Assembly: GCF_030269445.1 (NCBI RefSeq) | Contig: NZ_BSTJ01000014.1 | Coordinates: 124,001 to 188,000, forward strand | DNA from: Actinoallomurus iriomotensis | Lineage (GTDB): Bacteria; Actinomycetota; Actinomycetes; Streptosporangiales; Streptosporangiaceae | Direction: 5' to 3' | Length of the DNA stretch: 64,000 nt | Part shown: in pieces, positions 12,001 to 24,000 of the stretch | How the letters are laid out: each line of letters starts with the position of its first letter | How positions within the stretch are numbered: the first letter of the stretch is position 1 | The notes under the pieces: generated by a model | Database searches by the model: none | The model's input: only the letters and a program-made list of their open reading frames with translations | Told to the model about the DNA's origin: nothing | Position numbers and translations under genes: made by a program

Positions 12001-15000
12001 TCCAGGCCATCGCCGCCTGGAAGAACAGCCGGCTCTCCGCCGGGCCGAAGCCGAGTTCCCCGTACACGCGGAACATCCACTCGGTCTGGTCGAGGGGCAG
12101 CGGAGCCGGCTCCTCCCGCATCCCGACCAGAGTCTCGTGGTGGTGATGAACCGCCTGGTGGAAGGCGGTCATGACCTCGTGGACGCCCCACTCCGAGTCG
12201 CCGCCGAGCAGGCGTTCCAGCTCCTCCGCCGGATACGTGGAGAAGCCGGCCGCTGCCTCCTCGGGCCCGACGCGCCGGGCGAGGGCGTCGAACAGGCGGT
12301 GGGCGGCGTCGCGAGCGGCCCGGATCACCTCGGGGTCCGCCGCCGGCACCCGGCCCACGGCACGCTCGTACACCCCGCCTTCGGAGGCCAGGCTGTAGAC
12401 GGAGGACAGGAGCGCGTCGACCGGCTCGGCCAGGGGGTCACGGGCGGCCTGCTCCTCGAAGGACAGCCGCCGCAGGAGTTCCTCGTGGTAGACGACGGCC
12501 TGATCCGGGCCCTGGCCGGCCGAGGCCGGCTCGGTGGACAGCTCCATGGGGCGGGAGCCGGTCAGGGAGATGCGGACCGCGTCTCCGTCGTCTTCCGGCA
12601 CGAGATACATGTCCGTCGGCCCACCGACGAGGGTGTACGGCGCGGCCTCCGTCTCTGGTACGGCCAGCAGCCCCCGCAGCTCGTCGGCGTTGGCGACCTG
12701 GCCGATCCAGCCGCTGTCGCCCCGGAGGAAGGCGCCCGTCGGCTCGTGGAAGAAGTCGTCGCCGAACCGTCGCCAGCCGTCCGCCGAGAGCATCCGGCCG
12801 TCGGGGAGCCGGATCCCGCCCAGCTCACCGACCTGGTAGGTCAGCGGCGTCGAACGCGACTCCAACGTCCGCGAGTAGGTGAACCACCGCTCCGCCGACT
12901 TGCCCGCCGGGGGCATCGGCACCTCGTGGGCCGGCACGGTCGTGACGTCCCCGAAACGCCGCTCACCGACGGTCAGCTCCCGGCCGATCGGCCAGTGTGC
13001 CGCCAGCGGGTCCACGCCGGTGTCGCGCGACCCTCCGCGCAGACCGCCGCCGTGCAACTCGAGGTGGGCCGGGTCCGGATAGGCCTCCGGGCCCGCGTGC
13101 GTCCAGGTCTCGATCGCCTCCGCCGGCCGGAACTCGCCGCCCTCCGGCAGGTACGTCACCCAGGGTGCCGACCGGCCCTGCGCGTCGATCGGCAGGTGGA
13201 ACACCGCCGGTTCGCCGTCGCCGCCGGGTACCAGCGCCAGCGGGGCGGTGTGGATGCGCAGACCGTGGTCCCGCGCCAGTCGCGCCAGCGTGTGCGATTC
13301 CAGTGCGGAGTAACGGACGTCGGCCAGCAGTAGCAGATCGGTGTAGCCCTCCTCCGCCAGCCGCTCCGCGTGCTGGGCGGCGTAGACCGCGGGCGATCCG
13401 ATCGCGTCGCCGTACCCGCCGTACACCCACGTCCTCGCCGGGTCCGCGAACGGCGTCGTGAACCGCGCCGTGAGCAGTTCCCCGTTCGCGTCCTGGTCCC
13501 AGGCGACAACGTCGGTGGCCGCGCGCCGGAACAGCGGCGCCAGCCGCACCCAGTCCTCGGTCCGGAGGAAGAGGGTCCCGTACTGTTCCTCGTCCTCGTC
13601 CCGTAGCTGCGCCTCCAGGAGCTCGCCCGCCGCGGTGCCGAGCGTCAGCTCGACCGCCAACGTGTCGGCGGCGGTGCGCACCGCGGTGACGTCGAACGTG
13701 CCGCCGTCCACGAGGTAGCGCACCCGGCCCTGACCGCTGGCCGGTCCGAACGCGCCCGCGTCGTGGACGGTGTGGCGCACCCGGGCCAGGACCATCCAGC
13801 CCGGTCCCTCGGGCCGGACGTGCGCCACGGCCTCCGCCGGGGACCCCCACACGCGCACGATCGGGGGCAACGTCATGGGCAGTCCCGCCGCCGTCCGGGG
13901 GAACGACGCCGGGTCTCCTCGCTGCCACATCGCGGTCCAGGCCCACTGTTCCGCGGCGGGGAGGCGCAGGGCAGCCCGGCGGGCGACGACCCACTGAAGA
14001 TCGGTCAAGGCGGTGCCGTCGCCCTCGGGCGGCAGGCCGCCGAACGCCAGCAGGGCGGCGGCCTCGCGGCGCGTCAGCCGCATCTGCGCGGCCGCCGGAA
14101 CCAGGCCCTCGGGCACCCGCGGGTTCACCAGCCGGTCGTACCCGAGGAGGTGCGGCGGCGTCAGCGCCTGGAGGGCCTGCGGGTTCGTCACGCCGGCACG
14201 GGGGTTGAGCGTACGGTCGGCCCACTCGTACAGCTCCGACGCCTCGCTGAACAGCGCCTCGCGCACCGGCTCGCCGCCGTACCCGGCCCGCCACCAGCCG
14301 AGCACGACGTCGAACAGCGACGCGCCCTTCGGCACCTGCCAGGCGATCATCGCGGCGAGGATGCCGCGGCCGTCGTCGGAGGCCGGCGCGAGGCTCCGGT
14401 AGACGGAGAACGGCAGTTCGAAGCCCGGTGCCGTGTCGTTCAGCCGGTAGCCGCGCGTCTCCTCCATCCAGCTCCGCCACCAGGCGGGCCGCTCGCCGGG
14501 CGAGCGGCGGGAGAAGCCCTCGACGCCCGCCTCGGCGGCGCGCCGGATCGCGGCGGTGAAGGCGTCCATCCGGGCGGCCAGGCCCTCCGCCGACCGGTCC
14601 TCGGCCAGGGTCCGCAGGTCGTGCGCCGATCCGAGCGGCCGCTCGCTCGTGCCGAACAGCGGGGTGACGTCACGCCTGAGCTCGCCCGACAGCCGCTGGA
14701 ACAGCCCGCCGACGGCGGACCGCGTGACCGCGAACGACCCTTGGTGCGCGGCCAGCCGCGCGGCGAGAGTCCGCTCGTACCGCTCGCGCGCCATCGGCCA
14801 CGCGTCGTCGTGGTAGACGGGGTCGAAGAACTCGGCCGGCTCCAGCTCGGGCTCGTCTCCACGGGGTGGTGCCAGCCGCCGCAGCTCCGCCCGCGCCGCC
14901 TCGATCGCCGCCAGGTCCTCGGGCGAGGGGTTGTGCAGCCGCTCGACCCAGGGGCCCAGCTCCCGCACCGCGTCCGTCAGGGCCTGGTGATACTTCTGCG

Positions 15001-18000
15001 ACGTCGCCGCGTCCGTCATCAGCTGCCCGTAGTAACGGATCTCCAGCACGGCCTTGGCGAGCGGCCCGCCGTTCGTGTCGAACTTGTCCAGGACGTTGGT
15101 GTTGGCGAAGTCGGCCAGCTTGACGCCCGACTTGCCGAGGATCGCGGTGTCCAGGTAGTCGCCGACGGAGTCGTCGCCCACCGCCATCAGTCCCTCGTCC
15201 GGGACGGAGATCTCGTTGAACTCCAGGTACTGCTCGTCGTAGTCCGGGACCCGGTTCCGGAACCTCTCCTCCAGGAGCGCCCGGAAGGCCGCCCGGTCCC
15301 GCGGGAGGAACATGTGCGCGCGTTCCGGCAGCTCCTTGAACCGCGCGTCGGTCTCGTGCCGGATGAGGTAGGCGGCGTGGGCCTTCCGGAGTCCGAGGTG
15401 GATGTCCCGGTTCAGCGCCATGGCCGCGAGCACGTACTCCGTGAAGGCGTGGGAGCGCAGTTCCTGCAACGCGAGGTCGGGCACGTCCAGGTAGGGGCGG
15501 ACGACCGACAGGTCCGCGGGGACGTAGCCCAGGGTCTCGAAGGCGAACATCCTGGCCGCGACGTCGTTCGCGAAGTCCCGCGCGTCGTCCAGGTGGTCGC
15601 GCGTGAGGTACCCGTCCGTCAGGTCGCGCCAGGTCCTCTCGGCCACGTGTTCGGTCATCAGGCGGTAGATCGCCGACGGCCAGACGCCCACGTTGTACTG
15701 GTCGTGCGAGCCACCGGGGGCGCCGACCGGCGGCGGCCCGACCAGCCAGCCCGCGCCCTCCTCGGTGAGCGTCCAGTCCTCCGGGATGAACCGCTCCAGC
15801 GGAAGAGAGGGCCGGTCGCCGGGCGTGCCGGTGAGGGCGTTGAACGCGTTCTCGAACGCCACCTCCGTCCGGTACACGTGCTCCGGGTGGGCGTAGCTCT
15901 CGCCCGGGTGGTCGCGCATCACCCCGGTGTCGATCTCGACGATCGCGGCGGGCTTGAGGAGGCCGCTGCCCCCCGCCTTCACCGCGTCGTCCTCGAACCG
16001 GTAGAGGCGGTCGCCCGGCCCCATGTAGACCTTTTTGAGCTCGACGGACAACGTGGCGCCGTGCGGACCCCTGGCCAGCACCACGCTGCCCATCGTGGTG
16101 GCGTCCTCCAGATCCGGATGCGCGAGGACCGCCCAGAACTCCTTCTCCTTCGCCGACCCCGCGCCCATGAGCCCCACCCGCTGGTCGGGCTTCACCAGGC
16201 TCTTGAGGTGGTTCAGCACGATCGCCTCAGCGGCCGACCGCGTGTGACTCCGCTCTCTCGGGGACAGCGCCGCGTACTTCTCCGGCAGCTCGGCCCGCAG
16301 GGTCCGCGCCGCCTCGTCGTCGACGGGCAGGCGGCGGCCCCTCAGCGCGGTCCGCACGTCGGCCCACAGCACGCGGTCCGGGGCCAGCCCCGTCACCTCG
16401 GTGGACGCGGGCGTCTCCGCGGGCGGGGAGGTCTCGTTCAGCGTGGAAGCCTCGGAGAGCGTCACCGTCTCGGCCAGCGTGGACGCCTCGGCCAGCGCGG
16501 CGGCCTCGGTGGCGGCCTCCTCGCGGCCGGCCGAGAACGCGTTGGTGGTGGCCGTCTCCTGCTCCGACCAGGACGCGGACAGGTCCCGCGGGGCGAACAG
16601 CACGCGGAACTCGTCGAACGCCTCCTCGTGGAACGCCTCGGCGGTGTGGTTCAGCCACACCTCGTCGTCCGTACGGTGGCCCTCGCTGATCGTGTGGAAC
16701 GACCGGCCCATTCCCTTCAGGGCGGGCGGGGCCACCGCCTCGAAGGAGAGGTGGGCGGGCAGGTCTGCGGTCAGGCGTTCCACGCGCTGGTCCCACACCC
16801 ACGTGCGGGCGTCCAGTTCCTCCGTCTTCTTCAGCCCGAGACCGAAGACGCCGTCGTAGGCGTTGAGCATGCGCTCCACCAGGCCCGACCGGGCCCGCGC
16901 CAGGTCGTCCTCGGACAGCCGCCGGTCCGGGTTCTCAGCCTGCCAGCGCGCGGACTGCTCCGCGAAGATCTGCTCGGCCTTGCCGGTCACGCCCTGGCGC
17001 GCCGTCTCCACCGAGAGCCAGACGTTCAGCCGGTCGGCGCCGGCGGCCTCGTCGTACCACGCGCGCCACTCTTCGAGCCGGGCGGACAGGCTCTTGTCCT
17101 GCGCCCCGGTGAACAGCGTGCCGAAGTGGTCGTTGACCGAACGGCCGAGGGCGGTCTGCATCGACGACAGCGTCCCCCTGGCCAGCGTGACGCCGTGCTG
17201 GAGGCCGAACCGCTCACGGAACTCCTCGGTCAGCCCCGGGTCGTTCTCCCACGCCGCGTGCCGGGTCTCCAGGTCCCGGAAGGAGCGCTGGAGCGCGGCC
17301 TCGCGCGCGGTCTGCTCCGCGAGCCGGGACGGCAGGGACTCGACCGTCTTGTCGAAGGTCTCCCGCCACCGCGTCACCGCCTCCTCGGTGACCGGCTCGC
17401 CGGCCGGGAAGTGCCGGTCGTAGCCCTTCTGGAGCGTCTCCAGACCGTCGTGCAGCACCTGCCGGCGGCCCGGGTCGGAGGGCGTGGCGTCCCGGGTCGC
17501 GAACCCGTCCAGGAGGGCGCGGTCCGCGTCGGACAGGTCGTCCTTGAACGACCCGGCCCGCGCCTCGTACAGCTCGGCGAACCGCTCCTGCTCGGAGGCG
17601 AGACCGGCCCGCCGGTCGAACGCGTCGAACAGGTCCTTGGTCAGCTCGTCCAGCCGGAGGGCGGCCTCGCGACGGCGCGCCGCCAGGTCCTCGCGGATGT
17701 CGGAGACCTGCCGGAAGACCTCCCGTACGGCGTCGTCCCAGCGCCGTTCGAACTCCACCCACTCCCGCTCGCGTACGGTCTCGGCGACCGAGCCGGTCAG
17801 CTCGAACGGCAGGGAGTGCTCCGGAGAGCCGACCCGGCGCTGCCACAGGCCGAACTTCCGGTCGAAGGCGGTCTGGCCGTGGCGGAGCGCGATCTGCCGG
17901 GCCGCCTCCAGGTCCAGCTCGCCGGGGAGCTCGTCGATGACCTCCTGCCGCCCCCGGTCGCCGGCCAGGAGCCGGCGTTCGAAGTCCGCCTCCATCCGAT

Positions 18001-21000
18001 CCTTGATCTGGGTGAAGGAGGGGTGGTCCTTCGCCCGCGGATTGGTCAGCAGCCAGGACTCGACCTTCTCCTCGAAGGCCGCCCGGTCCTCGGCGGTCAC
18101 GGTGGTCTCGGGCAGGCCGGCGAGCTCTTCGTCGTGCTCGGCGAACAGCTCCTCGTACCGGTCGAACAGCCGCGTCTGCGTCGACCGCCACGCGTGCCCG
18201 CGCCAGTCGCCGGGCGCGGTCTCCGGCGGCGCGGGGACGAACTCCCGGCCCTGCTCCTCGGCCCCGCGGAGCGCGTTGTCGGCGAGCTGCTCCTCGACGT
18301 ACGCGCTGCGGATCTGCTCGATCCGCTGGTTCGCCCACGCGACCGTCTGGTGGGAGCGCATCTTCGCCTGCCCGGCCTCCCGCGCGACGGACAGGCCGGC
18401 GAACTCCTGACGGGCCAGCTCCCGGCCGCGCGCGACCTCGTTCAGGGCGTTGAGCCTGCGCGTGTAGTCCGACTCCAGCCGGGCGCGCAGCTTCGTGTCG
18501 AACGGCCGGTCGCGTACGAGGTCCATCGTCTGCCGGGTGAGCTCGGTCCGCTCGCGCCGGTACCAGGACTGGATCTCCGGCGACCAGTCGGGGGACGGTT
18601 CGCGACTCTCCGCGACCTGCTCCAGGCGGCGGCCCAGGTCGGCGATCGGCCGGGCCTGGGCGTTGAGCCGCTGGGCCTCCTGCCGGACGCTCTCGGTCAG
18701 CTGGGCCGCCTCGGGCGCGGACGGGTCGGACAGCGCCGCGCGCTCGTCGGTGTAGCGCTCCCGGAGGCGGGTCAGCTCCTCCTCGTGCCAGCGGCGGGTC
18801 AGGTTGTCCCATTCGTGCCGGCTCTGGCCCAGGTCGACGCGGCCCTCCGGGCCGTTCACGGTGAGCGCGGCCTCGAAGGCGCGGTTCGCGGCGGTCTGCT
18901 GCCGCCATTCGCTCCGCGCCTGCCGATACTCCTCGCGCAGCCGCTCGACCAGCCCGGCACGTTCGGTCTCGCCGAGCGAGGACTCGCTCAGCTCGCGGAC
19001 GAAGCGTTCGCGCAGCTCCCGCACCTGAGGAGACTGCGTGAAGGCGTCCTCCCGGCCTCCCCACGGCCGCCACCGGCCGCCGCCGGCCACCTCCCGGTCG
19101 AACGCCGCACCGGCCTCGACCGCCGCGTGCGCCTGATCCAGTCGCCGGATCAGCTCCTGGCCCAGCGCCGTACGGTCCTCGCCGCCCGCCCACTGGTCGG
19201 CGAACCACTCGCGGAGCGCGCCTTCCTCTTCCAGCGGCAGGCGGGCGTCGCCCGGGCGGGCGGCCACACGCCGCTCGAACTCCAGGTACGCCTCGTCGCG
19301 GGTGGCGATCTCGGCGCGCAGGGCGGCGAGCTCCTCACGGACCCGGTTCTCCGCCTCGACCATCCGCGCGGAGCGCGACGCGGGAGGCGTCTCGGTCTCG
19401 AGGAGCAGAATCTCCGCGTCCTCGCCGGGCAGCGGCGGCTTCTCGCCCTCGTCCGGGGCGTCCTCCACATACGGCCGCCGGTCCTCCGGGTCGCGCGGCG
19501 GAGGATCGTGCGGGCCGTCCGACACGGTCTTGGGGCGCGCGCTCTCCGGGGTGACCGGCTCCGGCTCGATCTCGTCCGTCCCGGTCCGGTGCTCGTACGC
19601 CTCGACCGGTGTGCGGGTGATGCCGAGCCGCCCGAAGTCCAGCGTCCACTCGGGGTTCTCGCTCCACTCCCGGTAGGCCGCCTCGCGCTCCACGGCCCGC
19701 GCGCGGAGCTCGGCGACGCCGGTCCGCGCCGTGTCGACGAGCGCCGCGCGCTCCTCGTCGGTCACCGCGCGGTCCCAGCCGTCGGCGAGGTTCCGCCGGA
19801 GCGTCTGGAGCCCCTCCTGGTACTCGTTCCGCGCCGCCGGGAACGTCAGCGGCGGGTGCCCCTCCTCGAACCCGTTCTCCAGGGACTCCAGCACCGAGGC
19901 CCGGCGCGTCAGCCGGCCCATCGTCTCGGCGAGCTGCTGCCGCCACGCCTCGTGCTCGGCCTCCGCCTGTGCGCGCAGCCGCGCCACGCGCGGCGCGTCC
20001 ACCTCGGCCTGGAAGCGCGTCCAGGCGTCCCGCAGGGTGGTGCCGAAGACGTCGCCGGTCTCCTGCTCGCGCGCCAGCATCGCGGGCAGGTCCCGGCCCA
20101 CGCCGTGGGCCTCGTGGAAGAGCGTCGCCCACTCGGCCCGGAAGTCGTTCGCCATCGACTCGAACGTCCGGTCGGCCATGGCGTACCGTCGCCTCGCCTG
20201 GCCGGTCAGCTCGCTCGCCTCGCTGGTCATCTCGTGGAACCGGGACCCGCCGTCGCCCATCGCGCGGTCCAGGCCGGCCTCGAACGCGAGCCGGTCGTTC
20301 AGCGACGCGAGGTACGGCTGGAAGTACTCCCGGTCGAACGCGGCCTCCCGCAGGGCCAGCTCCTCCGGCGACCAGACGCCGTCCTCGGGCCGCCCGACCA
20401 CCGCTTTGTGCGCCTCGGTCACCGCCTCGCGGAAGTCCGCCTCGACCCGCTCGACGTGCTCGGCCGGAGCCTCCAGGCCCGTCAGGGCCTGCTCCACCCG
20501 GCGGAGCGCGGCGGCGCGGCCGGCGTACTCGTCGAACCGCGCGGGCATCTCCGCGGCCAGGCGTTCGAACGCCGTGGTCAGCGCGGCGGCGTGTTCGTCC
20601 CACTCGCGGGCGGTCAGCTCCCACGTGTCGCGTCCGCCGAGGAGGCGGCGGGACTCCGCGCGCAGGTCGTCGCGCAGCTCCGCGAGCACCGGGGCGTGGT
20701 CCACCTCGCCGGTCCGCCCGGACTGTTCCCGCCAGTCGATCTCGTACCGCCCCATGTCCTCTTCCGCGCGGGCGAGCAGGGCGTCCTCGGCGGACTTGGC
20801 GCGCAGCCGGGCGGCCCAGCGCTCGTCCAGGTCGCGCAGCTGGGGGTCCAGCTCCGCGGCGCGGCGTTCGTAGTCGTCCAGGCGCAGTGTCCGGGTCTCG
20901 GCGCCGCCCGGCAGGGTCCGCGTGCGGGCCGCGAACTCCGCGTCGTACTCCGCGCGGAGCGTACGGGCCTCGGGAGCGGCGCGGTCCAGGCCCGCCTGCT

Positions 21001-24000
21001 CCAGGAGGCGGCCGAAGTGCTCGTCCGCGGCGGTTTCGAGGGCCATGCGGGTGCGCATGCCCCGTACCAGGTCGTAGACCCGCTGGTCGGCTTCGGCGTG
21101 GAACCGATCCCACACCTGCGGGTCGACCCGCTCGCCGCGCATGCCGAGCCGCTCGGCGATCCGGCGAACCTCGGACTCGACGGCGTCGCCGAACCGCGCC
21201 CGCAGCCGGGCGGCGGCGACCGGCGAGTGCGACGCGGTGAGGCGGGAAAGGTCGAAGTCGGTCTCCGCGCTGGAGCGGGCCGAGCGCACCGCCGCTTCCA
21301 GCTCCAGCTCGTCGTTCAGCCCGTCGACCAGATCGTCGAAGCGCCGCTCGAACTCCAGCCCGGTCAGCTCGCCGTCCAGGTGCCGCTGGAACAGCTCCTG
21401 CCAGCGGCCGTCGAACCGCTGCCGGACCTGTTCGGTCCACGGTCGCGACGTGTCGGCGTCGACTCGCGCCTGCTCCCGCACCAGCCCTTCGGCCAGCGTA
21501 CGGGCGTTCGGACGGGGGCCCGCCTCCGGCTCGGGCAGCCGGGATTCGAGCGCCTCGGTCAGCCGCGTGGTGAAGGCCGCGTCGTTGTCCTCGGTGAGGG
21601 TGCCGGACTCGGTGCGGACCGCCCGGTACACCGTGGTGGCGTCGTCGGCGAGGTGCTCGGGCACCCCGGTCGAGCGGACCAGCGCCGCCGGGTCCACGCG
21701 CGGGTCGGAGCCGAGGAGGATCTCGGCGGTGCGGGGGGCCGACCCGTCGTGCCCGGTGGCCTCGAACACCGTCTCCAGCTTGCCCGCGAGGCGCTGCTGG
21801 AGGGACGGGGGCCCATCCGTGCGACCATCCGTGCCCTCACCGCCGGTCGTCCGCGTGGTGCGGGTGGTGCGCGGGGCGGCCTCGTGCTCGGCGACGGCGT
21901 CGCGGTACGCCGACAGGACCAGGGCGTCCAGGTGCGTGGGCAGGCCGGCCGCGCGGACCAGCGTGGCCGGGTCGGGGCGGGGGCCCTCCGGGGGCACGCC
22001 GTGCGTGTTGGACGCGCGGTACGCGGAGACGGCGGCGTCGAGACGCTGGTCGGCGTCGCGCTGCCGCCAGTACCGGCGGTCCTCGTTCTCCAGCCGCTCG
22101 GTGTAACGGCGTACCTGGTCGTCCCGGCCGGTCTCCAGGCGCTGCTGGGCGGCATGGTCGCCGCCGTCGAAGACGAAGTTCGGCGTGACGTCCTCGTGCC
22201 CGGACACCAGGTGCGCCGGCGGGACCGCGTCGTGCGGCGCCGGCGGAGCCTCGTGCGACGTGCCGTCGTGCGAGACGTCGTCATGCGAGGCGTCGTCCTG
22301 CGACGTGGTGTCGTGCGGCTGCGGGTCGTGCGACGTCGTATCGGGCGGCGGGTTCTGCGACGTCGTGTCGCGGGGGGCCGGGGGCGGTTCGTGCTCGGTC
22401 TCCGGCGGTGTGCCGTCGGAACCCTTCTCGTTCGTCACCGACTCGGTGCGTACGGGCCGCGCGGGCGGCACGGGCCGATCCTGGACCGCGCCATCGCGCC
22501 CGGGCACCGGGGCCGACTCCGGCGGCCGGTTCGACGGCAGCGGAGTCGTCGCGGGCTCGGTGCCCCGGGACGTGACGGCCGGGTTCGTGGACGAGGTGAC
22601 CGGCCGCTCCACGATGGGCACGCCGTGCTCATCCAGCACCGGAGGCTCGACGATGGGCTGGCCGTGCTCATCCAACAGGGGAGGCTCGACGATGGGCCGG
22701 CCGTGCTCATCCAGCACGGGAGGCTCGACGATGGGCCGGCCGTGCTCATCCAGCGCCGGAGGCCGCACGATGGGCTGGCCGTTCTCGTCCAGCACCGGCA
22801 TGTTCTCGGAGAACGGGGTCTCCCCGGGCGGGAGGTTCTCCCGGCCCACCGGTCGGCCCCCCAGGACGCCCGGAGTCCGGGTGGTGCCGGTGAGCGGATC
22901 CGTGCTGGGCGTGATCGGCCGCTCTTCCACGATCGGCGGCCCGTTCTCCTCCAGCCTCGGCGGCATCTGGGTGAACGGGACCCGCGACGACGGGACGTTC
23001 GGCAGGGCCGGCGGCCTCTCCTCGACGCCGGACGGTGACCGGAAGGGGTTGACGGCGGCCGGGTTCTCCAGGTCGGGGCTGACGGTCGACTCGTCGCCGA
23101 GCGTCTCGTGTGGCAGCGGTTCGATCAGGCCCGGTCCGGGACGCTCCGGTCCGGGACGCACCGGCCCGCCGCCCCGTGGCCCGTTGAGCCCCGGAACCGG
23201 CCCCTCCGGTGGCGGCTGGTCGATGACCCTCTGCGGGCTGAAGGTGTCGACGGTCCCCCTGGGGCCGCCACCGCCGGGGGAATCGCCCGGACCCCTGCCC
23301 GACGGCGGGTCGGTCAGCAGGTCTGACTTGTCGATCGGCCGGATGAGGTTCGGGTCGATGTTCAGCTTCGCCATGCGGTACTTCATGCCGCCCAGCGCGG
23401 CGCCCCGTACGGCCGCGCCGAAGGCCACACCGCCGATGCCGCCGCCGACGAACATCATCGGCAGGACCTGCCAGTTGCCGTCGATCAGCCCCTGGGTGAA
23501 CGTGCCGGCGATCGCGCCGCCGCCGCCCATCTTGACGAAGTCGCCCGTGATGTTCGTCAGCTCGGTGATGAACTTGTTGTCGAGGCTCTTGAGGGCGTTG
23601 CCGATGAGGTTGTCGAAGAGACCGCCGATGCCCCGGATGCCGATGTCGGCGAGGGCTCCGCCGAGCGCACCCTCGCCGACCCACTTCCAGTTGATGTGGG
23701 GGCCCTGCGGGTCGCCGTCGATCGAGGACGCGACCAGGCTCGCCGCCATCATCAGCAGCGCGCCGATCGCCGCCTGGAGAGCCGTCGGCATGATGAACCG
23801 GGTGAGCGACAGGAGCTGCTGCATGATCATCTCGAGGCCGAGACGCGTGGTCTGCTCGGCGACCACCTCCTCGCCGAGCGTCGAGCCGCCGGTGAAGGCG
23901 GCCAGCGCCGTCATGATCGCGAGCTGCACCATCAACGCGATCAGCATCGCGATGATCTGGACCTGGGCCTCCAGGAGGCTCCGTGCCCATTCACCGACCT

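Noticed and set aside
13763-23038. 3091-codon plus-strand open frame
   Set aside because: Antisense shadow. The opposite frame holds the KEKE[FY]W module, the 13-residue repeats and the helical rod.
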